A program made the position numbers and the translations under genes. A DNA stretch of 49,070 bases, taken from Candidatus Methylomirabilota bacterium (lineage in GTDB: Bacteria; Methylomirabilota; Methylomirabilia; Rokubacteriales; CSP1-6). Below, in pieces: positions 1 to 6,930 of this stretch. A model generated the notes under the pieces. It saw nothing but the letters and a program-made list of their open reading frames with translations. It had not been told where the DNA came from and ran no database searches. The stretch is taken from contig DATFYA010000119.1 in assembly GCA_035315345.1 (NCBI GenBank), forward strand, positions 1 to 49,070. The letters run 5' to 3'. How positions within the stretch are numbered: position 1 is the stretch's first letter; each line of letters starts with the position of its first letter.

Positions 1-342
1 AGCCTGGACCGGGGCGCCCTGAGCCGCGAGCTGTCGGTGGCCGCCTCCGTCGAGGGCCACGTGCTGCACCTGGCCCGCATGGCCGCGGAGTCGGGGCTCG
101 ACGGCTGCGTGGCCTCGCCCAACGAGATCGCGGCTCTGCGCACCGACCGCGGGGCCAACTGGGTGATCGTGACGCCCGGGGTGAGGCCGGCGGGCAGCGA
201 CTCCGGCGATCAATCGCGCATCGCGACGCCGCGCGCGGCGGTCCAGTCGGGAGCCCGCTACCTGGTGGTCGGCCGGCCCATCACCGCGGCGTCCGATCCG
301 GCGCGCGCCGCCGAGGCGGTGCTCGCGGAGATGGGCTCGTGA
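1..342 (+). CDS. pyrF: Orotidine 5'-phosphate decarboxylase, C-terminal part (cut by window start)
   Basis: PyrF decarboxylates OMP to UMP, the last step of de novo pyrimidine synthesis in the cytoplasm. The frame is open from the first base, so the gene begins outside the window and only about the last 113 residues are seen. Visible family marks are the phosphate-binding stretch TPGVRPAGSDSGDQSR and the closing VVGRPIT motif that ends the TIM barrel. The catalytic Asp/Lys cluster would lie upstream and cannot be checked. The stop overlaps the GTG start of pyrE by 4 bp, so the two are translationally coupled. Identification is from motif recognition and is supported by the neighbouring pyrE. 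Confidence 0.93.
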   Translation, partial: SLDRGALSRELSVAASVEGHVLHLARMAAESGLDGCVASPNEIAALRTDRGANWVIVTPGVRPAGSDSGDQSRIATPRAAVQSGARYLVVGRPITAASDPARAAEAVLAEMGS

Positions 343-950
343 TCGCGGCCGCCCACGCCACCCTCATCCGCAGCCTCTACGACATCGGAGCGATTCGCTT
401 CGGCGAGTTCACGCTGAAGTCCGGTATCGTCTCGCCGTTCTACATCGACCTGCGCGTGGTCATCTCCTTCCCGGAAGTGCTCGAACAGGTCGGCGCGCTC
501 ATGGCCATGGAGGTGCGCCGCTGCGGCGGGGAGCGCGTGGGTGGCATCCCCTACGCGGGCCTGCCGCTGGCGGTGGCGGCCAGCCTGGCCGGCCGGGTGC
601 CGCTGGTCTATCCGCGGCGCGAGGAGAAGGGCTACGGCACCCGCAAGCGGATCGAGGGACAGTTCAAGCCGGGCGAGCGAGTGGTGCTCATCGACGACAT
701 CATCACCGACGGGGCGAGCAAGCTCGAGGCGATCCAGCCGATGGAGGAGGCCGGGCTGGTCGTGAAGGACCTGGTCATCCTCATCGACCGCGAGCAGGGC
801 GGCCGCGAGCTGCTGGCCGCGCGCGGCTACGCGCTCCACTCGGTGCTCACCATCTCGCAGTGCTTCGACGAGGGAGAAGCCACCGGGCTGGCGCCAGCCC
901 ATCTGGTGCGTCAGTCCCGGGAGTTCCTCAAGGCCACCCGGTTCGCGTGA
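339..950 (+). CDS. pyrE: Orotate phosphoribosyltransferase
   Basis: PyrE joins orotate and PRPP to give OMP, the substrate of PyrF encoded just upstream. It is 203 residues, normal for the family. Visible motifs are LKSGIVSPFYIDLR near residue 27, the flexible catalytic loop around YPRREEKGYGTRKR, and the PRPP-binding loop VVLIDDIITDGASK. The start is GTG, overlapping the pyrF stop (GTGA). The loop, the following EG..KPGE stretch and the ILIDREQGG segment look closer to the OPRT half of eukaryotic UMP synthases than to the Escherichia coli PyrE type; that comparison is from memory. Its stop overlaps the ATG of the next gene by one base, so pyrF, pyrE and the HPRT-like gene form one operon. 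Confidence 0.95.
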   Translation: MIAAAHATLIRSLYDIGAIRFGEFTLKSGIVSPFYIDLRVVISFPEVLEQVGALMAMEVRRCGGERVGGIPYAGLPLAVAASLAGRVPLVYPRREEKGYGTRKRIEGQFKPGERVVLIDDIITDGASKLEAIQPMEEAGLVVKDLVILIDREQGGRELLAARGYALHSVLTISQCFDEGEATGLAPAHLVRQSREFLKATRFA

Positions 951-1483
951 TGCCCACGCCGCACGGCGGCCCGGGCGAAGTCCTGATCGAGCGGGAGGCG
1001 CTCCAGGCCGAGGTGGCCCGGCTCGCCGCGAAGATCTCCGCCGACTACGAGGACAAGCCCCTGCACCTCATCGGCGTGCTCAAGGGCTCGGCGGTCTTTC
1101 TCTCCGATCTCATGCGGGCCCTCACGATACCGGTGACGGTGGACTTCATCTCGGTCGTGCCCTACGGCCCCGGCCCGGTCTCGGCGTCGGGCGTGGTGCG
1201 CATCCGCAAGGACCTGGACGAGCCGATCGAGGGGCGCGACATCGTGGTGGTGGAGGGGATCTGCGCGAGCGGGCGGACGCTCGCCTACCTGCTGCGGAAC
1301 TTCCGTACCCGGAACCCCGCGTCGATCCGGGTGTGCACGCTGCTGGCCAAGCAGTGCGGGCGCGCGCAGGACCTGACCCTCGACTACGTGGGGCTCGAGA
1401 TCCCGGACGTGTTCGTGGTGGGCTACGGGCTCGATCGCGAGGAGCGGTACCGGAACCTGCCCTACGTGGCCCGCCTCGCGTAG
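950..1483 (+). CDS. hpt: HPRT-like phosphoribosyltransferase with altered catalytic loop
   Basis: By overall sequence this is a hypoxanthine/guanine phosphoribosyltransferase, a purine salvage enzyme using PRPP. It has 177 residues, VLKGSAVFLSDL near the N-terminus, VPYGPG in the mobile loop, VVRIRKDLDEPIEGRDI, and the purine-binding end GLEIPDVFVVGYGLD followed by ERYRNLPY. The PRPP loop is odd: the family normally has EDIIDTG or EDIVDSG, where the second Asp is the catalytic base, but here it reads VVVEGICASGRT. The Asp of ED and the catalytic Asp are replaced by Gly and Ala. The first Glu is kept. The ATG at 950 overlaps the pyrE stop and places the start at the usual family length. It may be a salvage enzyme with changed chemistry, or a PRPP/nucleotide sensor coupled to pyr genes; the latter is speculation. 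Confidence 0.8.
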   Translation: MPTPHGGPGEVLIEREALQAEVARLAAKISADYEDKPLHLIGVLKGSAVFLSDLMRALTIPVTVDFISVVPYGPGPVSASGVVRIRKDLDEPIEGRDIVVVEGICASGRTLAYLLRNFRTRNPASIRVCTLLAKQCGRAQDLTLDYVGLEIPDVFVVGYGLDREERYRNLPYVARLA

Positions 1484-1495
1484 TATGCTGACTTC

Positions 1496-2128
1496 GTGAG
1501 GCCTTCACTCCTCCATCGGATCACCGCGCTCACGATGCTCTCCCTGCTCCTGAGCGCGGGGGGCTGTGCGACCGGAACCGGCGAGTCTCGCACCGTCCAG
1601 CTCGCCGAGCGGCCGACGTGGGAGCCCAACGACGCGTGGACCTACGCGGGACGCCGAGCCGGCGGCCCCTACACGATCACCCGGAAGGTGCTGCGCGAGG
1701 GCCTCTTCGAGGGGTACCCGGCCTACGAGGTCGAGGCGGGCGCCGCCCACTACTGGTTCACGAAGCGTCTGGGATATCTGGCCCGGCTGAACGGCGACAA
1801 GGTGGTGAGGCGCGCGATCCCGCCCGAGGACTTCCAGTGGCCGCTGCAGGTCGGCAAGCAGTGGTCGTCCACCTTCACCTGGACCGACGGCGGCGAGCCG
1901 GAGCGGCGGACCATCACCACCGGCATCTGGGCGGTGGAGGGCTACGAGGACGTCAAGACGCCGGCGGGCACCTTCAAGGCCTTCAAGATCTCGCGGCGCG
2001 AGGTGCAGAGCGGGGCGTGGCAGGAATTCTGGTACAGCCCGGTGGTGAAGAGCTGGGTCAAGATCCGGGCAGGCGGCGGCCCCGACGGCGACTTCGAGGA
2101 GGAGCTGAGCGCCTACTCCACCCACTGA
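1496..2128 (+). CDS. Hypothetical lipoprotein
   Basis: I do not recognise a named family. The 210-residue product starts with a GTG and a short signal peptide rich in Leu, ending in the lipobox LSAGGC, so it should be processed by signal peptidase II and lipid-anchored, with Cys near residue 24 as the new N-terminus. The mature part is soluble, with no further membrane segment. It contains a pattern of Trp/Tyr-rich strands (EPNDAWTYAGR, FEGYPAYEVE, GTFKAFKISRREV, WQEFWYSP) that suggests a small beta-rich domain. It lies 12 bp after the HPRT-like gene and ends 12 bp from a convergent ABC permease, so it could be the last gene of the pyr operon. Function unknown. Confidence 0.75.
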   Translation: MRPSLLHRITALTMLSLLLSAGGCATGTGESRTVQLAERPTWEPNDAWTYAGRRAGGPYTITRKVLREGLFEGYPAYEVEAGAAHYWFTKRLGYLARLNGDKVVRRAIPPEDFQWPLQVGKQWSSTFTWTDGGEPERRTITTGIWAVEGYEDVKTPAGTFKAFKISRREVQSGAWQEFWYSPVVKSWVKIRAGGGPDGDFEEELSAYSTH

Positions 2129-2140
2129 CCGCGTCCGCGG

Positions 2141-2956
2141 TCAGCGCTTCTGGTATTCCGGCCGCCACCGCAGCAGCCGCGCCTCCACCTGGCGGATCCC
2201 GAGGGCCATCACGATCCCGATGGCGCCCAGCACGATCAGGGCCACCATCATGTCGGCCGCGTTGAGCGTCCCGAGCGACTGGATGATCAGATAGCCGAGG
2301 CCGCCTCCGGACTCGCCTCCGATGAACTCTCCCACCACGACTCCGATCAGCGCGAACGAGATCGAAGGCGTCAGCGAGGCGAAGGTCCAGGCGAGCGCGG
2401 ACGGCACGATCACGGTGGTCATGATCTGCCGCTCGGAGGCGCCCAGGAAGCGCGCGGAGTGGATCAGGTCCGCGTCCACGCCGCGCGCGCCCTGGAAGGT
2501 GTTGAAGAACACGATGAAGAACACGATGCTCCAGGCCAGCACGATCTTGGCGAGCAGGCCGAAGCCGAAGATCATGGTGATGAGCGGCACCAGGGCGATG
2601 CGGGGCAGCGAGTTGAAGGCCACGATGTAGGGCTCGAGGATCCGGGCGAGCCGATCGCTGCGCCCGAGCACGAGGCCGGCCACGAAGCCGGTGGAGACGC
2701 CGACGAGGAAGCCCCAGATCGTCGACTGCACGGTGGACAGTGCCATCTGCCAGATGCCGAGGCGCACCTTCGGTGACATGAGGTACACGAAGCGCTCCGC
2801 GATCGCGGACGGCCGGCTGATGAAGAAGGGGTCGATCCAGTAGAGACCGGGCATCTTCGAGACCGCCTTGATGCCGGTCAGCCACTGCCACGCCGCGAGC
2901 ACCGCGACCAGGATCAGCACCTGCCAGGCCAGGATGCGCAGGCGGTCCGTGGTCAT
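2141..2956 (-). CDS. ABC transporter permease, NitT/TauT (SsuC) type
   Basis: This is the integral membrane subunit of an ABC importer of the nitrate/taurine/sulfonate class. It is 271 residues with about six hydrophobic segments. The conserved EAA loop that contacts the ATPase is visible as GASERQIMTTVIVPSALAW, followed by the family-typical GVVVGEFIGGESGGGLGYLI. It is the last gene of a three-gene minus-strand operon, 95 bp after the ATPase gene; that gap holds no gene I can support. The substrate cannot be told from the permease. Taurine, sulfonates, nitrate, pyrimidine precursors and other small organics are all used by this class. Confidence 0.92.
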   Translation of the reverse strand: MTTDRLRILAWQVLILVAVLAAWQWLTGIKAVSKMPGLYWIDPFFISRPSAIAERFVYLMSPKVRLGIWQMALSTVQSTIWGFLVGVSTGFVAGLVLGRSDRLARILEPYIVAFNSLPRIALVPLITMIFGFGLLAKIVLAWSIVFFIVFFNTFQGARGVDADLIHSARFLGASERQIMTTVIVPSALAWTFASLTPSISFALIGVVVGEFIGGESGGGLGYLIIQSLGTLNAADMMVALIVLGAIGIVMALGIRQVEARLLRWRPEYQKR

Positions 2957-3051
2957 GCTGGCGGACAGCCGTTCACTTCTTCAGGCCTGCGGGGGCCCAG
3001 ACATGGCCCCCGCACTCCCCCGGCCGGCGGACAGCCCGTTGCGGGTGGCCG

Positions 3052-3840
3052 TCATGGCGTGGGCGCCCGGAATTCTTCGCCGAGGGCGTGCCAGATCTCG
3101 CTGTACTCGCGGGAGTACTCGTCGGTCTCGCGGAGATGGATGACGTCGCGCGGGCGCGGCAGCTTCACGTCGTAGATCTGCTTGATGCGCCCGGGCCGGC
3201 GCGTCATGACCACGACGCGGTCGGCCAGGGTGATGGCCTCCGAGAGGTCGTGGGTGACGAAGATCACGGTCTGCTGCTTGGCCTGCCAGAGGCTCAGCAG
3301 CTCGGCGTGCAGATTCAGCTTGGTATGGGTGTCGAGGGCGCCGAACGGCTCGTCCATCAGGAGGATCTCCGGGTCGATGACCAGCGAGCGCATGAGGGCC
3401 ACCCGCTGCCGCATGCCTCCGGACAGCGTCGCCGGATAGGCGTCCTCGAAGCCCTGGAGCCCGGCGAGCGCGATGGCTTCGCGCACGCGCGCAACCCGCT
3501 GAGCGGCCGGCACGTTGCGATACTCCAGCCCGAGCGCGATGTTGCGCTCGACGGTGCGCCACGGGAAGACGGTGTCCTTCTGGAAGACGTAGCCGACCGT
3601 CGCCGGCGGCGCTCCGAGCACCGGTTGCCCGTCCACGAGGATCTCTCCGGCGCTGGGCGCGATGAGGCCGCCGATCATGTTGAGCACGGTGGACTTGCCG
3701 CAGCCCGAAGGGCCCACGATGGCCACGAACTCGCGCTCGCGCACGTCGAGGGACACCGCGGAGACGGCCGGGACCTCTCGAGCACCCTGGCGGAAGGTCT
3801 TCGAGAGGTCCCGGACGGAGATGCGAACGCGCGACGGCAC
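3052..3840 (-). CDS. ABC transporter ATP-binding protein, NitT/TauT (SsuB) type
   Basis: This is the cytoplasmic ATPase that powers the adjacent permease. The 262-residue protein shows Walker A GPSGCGKST near residue 43, a Q-loop (VFQKDTVFPW), the ABC signature LSGGMRQRV, Walker B ILLMDEPFGALD and the H-loop VTHDLSEA, all in order and intact. The start is GTG at 3840, 7 bp downstream of the binding-protein stop. It sits in the middle of the operon, between the periplasmic binding protein and the permease. The PW after the Q-loop is typical of the SsuB/TauB group. Family assignment is secure; substrate is not. Confidence 0.94.
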   Translation of the reverse strand: MPSRVRISVRDLSKTFRQGAREVPAVSAVSLDVREREFVAIVGPSGCGKSTVLNMIGGLIAPSAGEILVDGQPVLGAPPATVGYVFQKDTVFPWRTVERNIALGLEYRNVPAAQRVARVREAIALAGLQGFEDAYPATLSGGMRQRVALMRSLVIDPEILLMDEPFGALDTHTKLNLHAELLSLWQAKQQTVIFVTHDLSEAITLADRVVVMTRRPGRIKQIYDVKLPRPRDVIHLRETDEYSREYSEIWHALGEEFRAPTP

Positions 3841-3847
3841 CGCCGAC

Positions 3848-4939
3848 TTACTTGAACTTGGCCTGCGCCTTCTTGACGAAGCTCATGTCGACGGCCTGCT
3901 TGTAGGGAATCGGCTTGTCCAGCGCGGTGGGCACCCAGACCTTCATGCCGCGGTCGTAGTCCTTCTCCTCGACGATGAAGTCCCAGTCGAAGATGGTCCG
4001 GTAGTAGCGCACCGATTCCAGCACCACCTCGCGCTTGAAGGTCTCCATGTACGGCTTCCACAGGAGATCGGTGACCTCGTCGTCCTTGGCCCGGTGGATC
4101 CACTGCTGGGCGCGGTAGCAGGCGTTGACGTAGGCCTGCACGAGGTCGGGCGACTTCTCGACGGTCTCCTTCAGCACGTAGCCCACCGTGACCGGGATCG
4201 GCCCGCCGAAGACGCGGTTCCACGCCTTCTCGTCCCGGATGTCGTACAGCGGCTTGCCGAAGCCTTCCTCGACCGCGGCGGACTGCCACTCCGGCACCGC
4301 CATGATCGCGTCGAACTTGCCGGCCTTCAGGCCGCCCAGCATGGTCGTGGACGCGCCCCCGCCTACCCACTCGACGTGATCGTTGACCGGCTTGCCGTCG
4401 GCGCCCGTGATGTTCTGCAGCACGTAGACCCCGTAGACGTACGTCCCGGAGCCGATCGCGGTCGCGGCCACCACCGCCTTGCGTCCCACGAGCTTGGAGT
4501 CGGCGAGCGCCTCCACCGTACGAACCCCGCGTTCCCACAGCTCCTTGCGGACGACGATGTTGGCGTAGGAGCAGCGCGTGTCGGTGGCGAAGATCATCAG
4601 GGCGTCCTTGCCCTTCTCGGTGATCTTCAACGGATGGTTCGAGTCGCCGAGCGCGAACTGCACCTGGCCCGCCGCGAGCGCCTGCACGACCTTGGCCCCA
4701 CCACCCGGCACCACGAAGTCGGGAGTCTTGACGCCCTCCTCCTCGAAGAACTTCTTCTGGGCGGCCACCAGGTGCTGGCCATAGACGAAGGTCGATACGC
4801 TATGGGACGCGGTCATGGTCTTGAGGCCCTGCGCGCGAGCCATCCGGGCCCACGGGACGACGGCGAGACCGCCGGAGAGCCCGGCGGTGGTGAGGAACTC
4901 CCGCCGGGTCCAGCGTCCGGTTCGTGGCTCCGATGCCAT
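3848..4939 (-). CDS. ABC transporter substrate-binding protein, NitT/TauT family, Tat-exported
   Basis: This periplasmic binding protein of 363 residues captures the substrate for the downstream ATPase and permease. The N-terminus carries a twin-arginine signal, TRREFLTTAGLSGG, followed by a hydrophobic stretch and a likely cleavage after ARAQ, so it is exported folded. The mature part resembles the NMT1/SsuA-like fold, with an early KTMTASHSVSTFVYGQHL segment and a GGGAKVVQALAAGQVQFALG stretch typical of these proteins. It is first in the minus-strand operon. No Shine-Dalgarno precedes the ATG, and a promoter lies only six bases upstream, which suggests a leaderless message. Substrate unknown. 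Confidence 0.9.
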   Translation of the reverse strand: MASEPRTGRWTRREFLTTAGLSGGLAVVPWARMARAQGLKTMTASHSVSTFVYGQHLVAAQKKFFEEEGVKTPDFVVPGGGAKVVQALAAGQVQFALGDSNHPLKITEKGKDALMIFATDTRCSYANIVVRKELWERGVRTVEALADSKLVGRKAVVAATAIGSGTYVYGVYVLQNITGADGKPVNDHVEWVGGGASTTMLGGLKAGKFDAIMAVPEWQSAAVEEGFGKPLYDIRDEKAWNRVFGGPIPVTVGYVLKETVEKSPDLVQAYVNACYRAQQWIHRAKDDEVTDLLWKPYMETFKREVVLESVRYYRTIFDWDFIVEEKDYDRGMKVWVPTALDKPIPYKQAVDMSFVKKAQAKFK

Positions 4940-4945
4940 GCGGGC

Positions 4946-4975
4946 ATGCTACATGCCGCCGGCCCGGACTGTCAA
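4946..4975 (-). promoter_or_regulatory. Promoter of the NitT/TauT operon, possibly leaderless
   Basis: Read on the minus strand, a perfect -35 TTGACA (4970-4975) and a -10 TAGCAT (4946-4951) are separated by 18 bp. The expected transcription start falls on or within one base of the A of the ATG at 4939, and no Shine-Dalgarno is visible, so the message may be leaderless. The call is from consensus matching only. Confidence 0.5.
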
Positions 4976-4996
4976 CGCTTGATTGGCCCAAAGACA

Positions 4997-5025
4997 TTGA
5001 CAGATAAGGTTTTTTGGTCTATCGT
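4997..5025 (+). promoter_or_regulatory. Promoter of the yicC-gmk-rpoZ operon
   Basis: A perfect -35 TTGACA (4997-5002) is followed after exactly 17 bp by a -10-like TATCGT (5020-5025), about 78 bp before the yicC ATG. It is arranged back to back with the promoter of the divergent ABC operon: CTGTCAA and TTGACAG form a 7-bp inverted pair at 4969-4975 and 4997-5003. The intergenic stretch 4940-5102 holds these two promoters and nothing else that I can see. Confidence 0.6.
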
Positions 5026-5102
5026 CCGCGGGTGATGGTCGTCGCTGCGCTCCCCTTCACGGTCCGGCGGATGCTCCCGCCGAGGCTCCCCACGAGGCCC
5101 TG

Positions 5103-5987
5103 ATGATCCGCAGCATGACCGGGTACGGACGGGCAGAAGCCGGCGGGGGCCGGACGATCCTCACGGTCGAGTGCAAGTCGGTCAACCACCGGCACCTCGA
5201 CATCTCGATCAAGCTGCCCCGGGTGCTCGGCGTCTTCGAGGCCGACGCCCGCCGGCTGATCCAGGCCGCCCTGCAACGCGGACGCGTCGACGTCAGCGTC
5301 ACGCTGACCGCAGCCGAAGGCACGGTGCTGAACCCGCTCACCGTGAACCTGGCGCAGGCCAGGGAATACGCCGATGCCGCCCGTCAGCTCGCCGAGACGC
5401 TGGATCTGCCGGACGGGCCGACGCTCGGCTGGGTGATGGGGCAATCCGGTGTGCTCACCCGCGAGGAGCAGACCCCGCTCGCGTCCGAGGAGACCTGGCC
5501 GCTCCTCGAGAAGGCGCTGAGCGCCGCGCTCGCGGAGCTGCTCGAGCGCCGGCAGACTGAAGGCGCCGCCCTGGCGCAAGAGCTGGCCGGGCTCGGATCG
5601 GTGCTCGAATCCCATCTCGAGACGGTGGCGCAGCGGGCGCCGGCCGCGGTGGAGCGCCGGGCCACGCGGCTGCGGGAGCGCATGCAGGCGATGCTGGCCG
5701 GCGCCGACGTCGATCCGGCGCGGCTGGCCACCGAGGTCGCGGTGTGGGCCGACAAGACCGACGTCAGCGAGGAGCAGGCGCGACTGCGCGCGCACCTCGC
5801 CCAGCTCGGGACGCTGCTGGCCGGCGACGAGGCGGTCGGCCGCACCCTCGAGTTCCTGATCCAGGAGATCCACCGCGAGGTCAACACCATCGGATCCAAG
5901 GCCGACGACCTCGAGATCTCCCAGGCGGTCATCGCGGCCAAGTCCGCCCTCGAGAAGATGCGCGAGCAGATCGCGAATGTCGAGTAG
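5103..5987 (+). CDS. yicC: YicC/YloC family endoribonuclease
   Basis: YicC-family proteins are conserved cytoplasmic ribonucleases implicated in small-RNA and mRNA turnover. The product is 294 residues, the family's usual size. It starts with the hallmark MIRSMTGYGR and has VECKSVNHRHLDIS shortly after. The C-terminal YicC-like region ends with LEFLIQEIHREVNTIGSK and a final helix MREQIANVE, which is the conserved metal-binding and catalytic end of the family. It stands upstream of gmk, a very common order (yicC-gmk-rpoZ-coaBC). Its promoter is at 4997-5025. A repeat-filled gap of 103 bp separates it from gmk. Confidence 0.93.
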   Translation: MIRSMTGYGRAEAGGGRTILTVECKSVNHRHLDISIKLPRVLGVFEADARRLIQAALQRGRVDVSVTLTAAEGTVLNPLTVNLAQAREYADAARQLAETLDLPDGPTLGWVMGQSGVLTREEQTPLASEETWPLLEKALSAALAELLERRQTEGAALAQELAGLGSVLESHLETVAQRAPAAVERRATRLRERMQAMLAGADVDPARLATEVAVWADKTDVSEEQARLRAHLAQLGTLLAGDEAVGRTLEFLIQEIHREVNTIGSKADDLEISQAVIAAKSALEKMREQIANVE

Positions 5988-6070
5988 GGTGAGCCGCCGA
6001 CGCTTGGTGAGCCGCAGCCGAAGGCATGTTTGGTGAGCCGCAGCCGAAGGCGAGGCGAACGGATATGAAG
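5988..6070 (+). repeat. Tandem copies of a short hairpin repeat between yicC and gmk
   Basis: GGTGAGCCGC occurs three times (5988, 6006, 6032). Two 24-bp units, at 6002-6025 and 6028-6051, differ at one base. The second continues into GAGGCGAACGGATATGAAG. It can fold with an inner GCC-GAA-GGC hairpin (6043-6051) and an outer GCC/GGC pair (6037-6039 with 6054-6056). A related copy lies at 18700-18743. There is no T-run, so it is not a standard terminator. It fills the whole gap before gmk. Confidence 0.75.
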
Positions 6071-6090
6071 TGTAGTAAGGGCAGTCAGCG

Positions 6091-6711
6091 ATGCAGCTGA
6101 TCAAGCGACGCGGAACGCTCGTCGTGGTGTCCGCTCCCTCCGGGGCGGGCAAGACCACGCTGTGCCACGAGGTGCGCTCGCTCGTGCCCGATCTCTACTA
6201 CTCGGTCTCCTACACCACCCGCCCGCCGCGCCACGGCGAGACCAACGGGGCCGATTTCTTCTTCGTCACCGAGGGGGTCTTCATCGCGATGCGCGGCCGC
6301 GACGAATTCGCGGAGTGGGCCGAGGTGCACGGTCACTACTACGGCACCCCCGCGAAGGCGCTGGAGGCCGCGCTGGGCCGGGGCCTCGACGTGCTGCTCG
6401 ACATCGACACCCACGGAGCGCGACAGCTCCGGCAGCGTTATCCGGAGGCGGTCTCGGTGTTCATCATGGCGCCGTCGATGGCCGAGCTGGAGGCCCGGCT
6501 GCGCGAGCGCAACAGCAACTCTCCCGGCGACATCGCGCGCCGGCTCAGCCGGGCCAAGGAGGAGATCGCGGCCTGGCGCCAGTACGATTACCTCATCATC
6601 AACCGTGACGTGAAAGACGCGGTGGACCAGCTCGCCACGATCATCCAGGCCGAGCGCTGCCGCACGAGCCGATTGACCCTACGCTTCCCCGACATGGAGG
6701 TGCCGGCGTGA
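6091..6711 (+). CDS. gmk: Guanylate kinase
   Basis: Guanylate kinase phosphorylates GMP (and dGMP) to GDP with ATP, an essential cytoplasmic step in GTP supply. It has 206 residues, the normal length. The P-loop is SAPSGAGKTT at about residue 14, followed by the GMP-binding stretch SVSYTTRPPRHGE and GADFFFV, and the later LLDID and RLSRAKEEI segments of the lid and C-terminal helix. The usual QGA after DID is HGA here, a mild change. The ATG at 6091 is the first in frame after the repeat-filled gap. The stop TGA is overlapped by the start of rpoZ, so the two are coupled. Confidence 0.96.
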   Translation: MQLIKRRGTLVVVSAPSGAGKTTLCHEVRSLVPDLYYSVSYTTRPPRHGETNGADFFFVTEGVFIAMRGRDEFAEWAEVHGHYYGTPAKALEAALGRGLDVLLDIDTHGARQLRQRYPEAVSVFIMAPSMAELEARLRERNSNSPGDIARRLSRAKEEIAAWRQYDYLIINRDVKDAVDQLATIIQAERCRTSRLTLRFPDMEVPA

Positions 6712-6923
6712 TGTCGTTCCCATCGCTCGAGAAGTCCCTCGACAACGTCTCCAACCGTTACATGCTCGTCGTCCTGGCCGCCAAGCGCGCCCGTCAGCTG
6801 AACCGGGGCGCCAAGGCCCAGGTCGACACGCGGCACAAGAAGCCCACCAGCACCGCGCTCGAAGAGATCGCCGAAGCCCGCGTCGGCTACCGCGTCAAGG
6901 AAGAGGACACCCCCAAGCTCTAG
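6711..6923 (+). CDS. rpoZ: DNA-directed RNA polymerase omega subunit
   Basis: Omega is the small subunit that helps fold and hold the beta-prime subunit of RNA polymerase. The product is about 70 residues, with the conserved patch SNRYMLVVLAAKRARQL and, further on, KPTSTALEEIAEARV, which match the RpoZ core. A GTG at 6708 and an ATG at 6711 are adjacent in frame; GGAGG at 6696-6700 suits either. I chose the ATG, which shares one base with the gmk stop. The order gmk-rpoZ-coaBC is standard. Only 7 bp separate it from coaBC. Confidence 0.93.
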   Translation: MSFPSLEKSLDNVSNRYMLVVLAAKRARQLNRGAKAQVDTRHKKPTSTALEEIAEARVGYRVKEEDTPKL

Positions 6924-6930
6924 AACGGTC

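Noticed and set aside
3662-5035. Long open frame on the plus strand (457 codons) over the ABC operon
   Set aside because: It runs opposite to three well-supported genes and has no domain; a shadow of high GC codon use.
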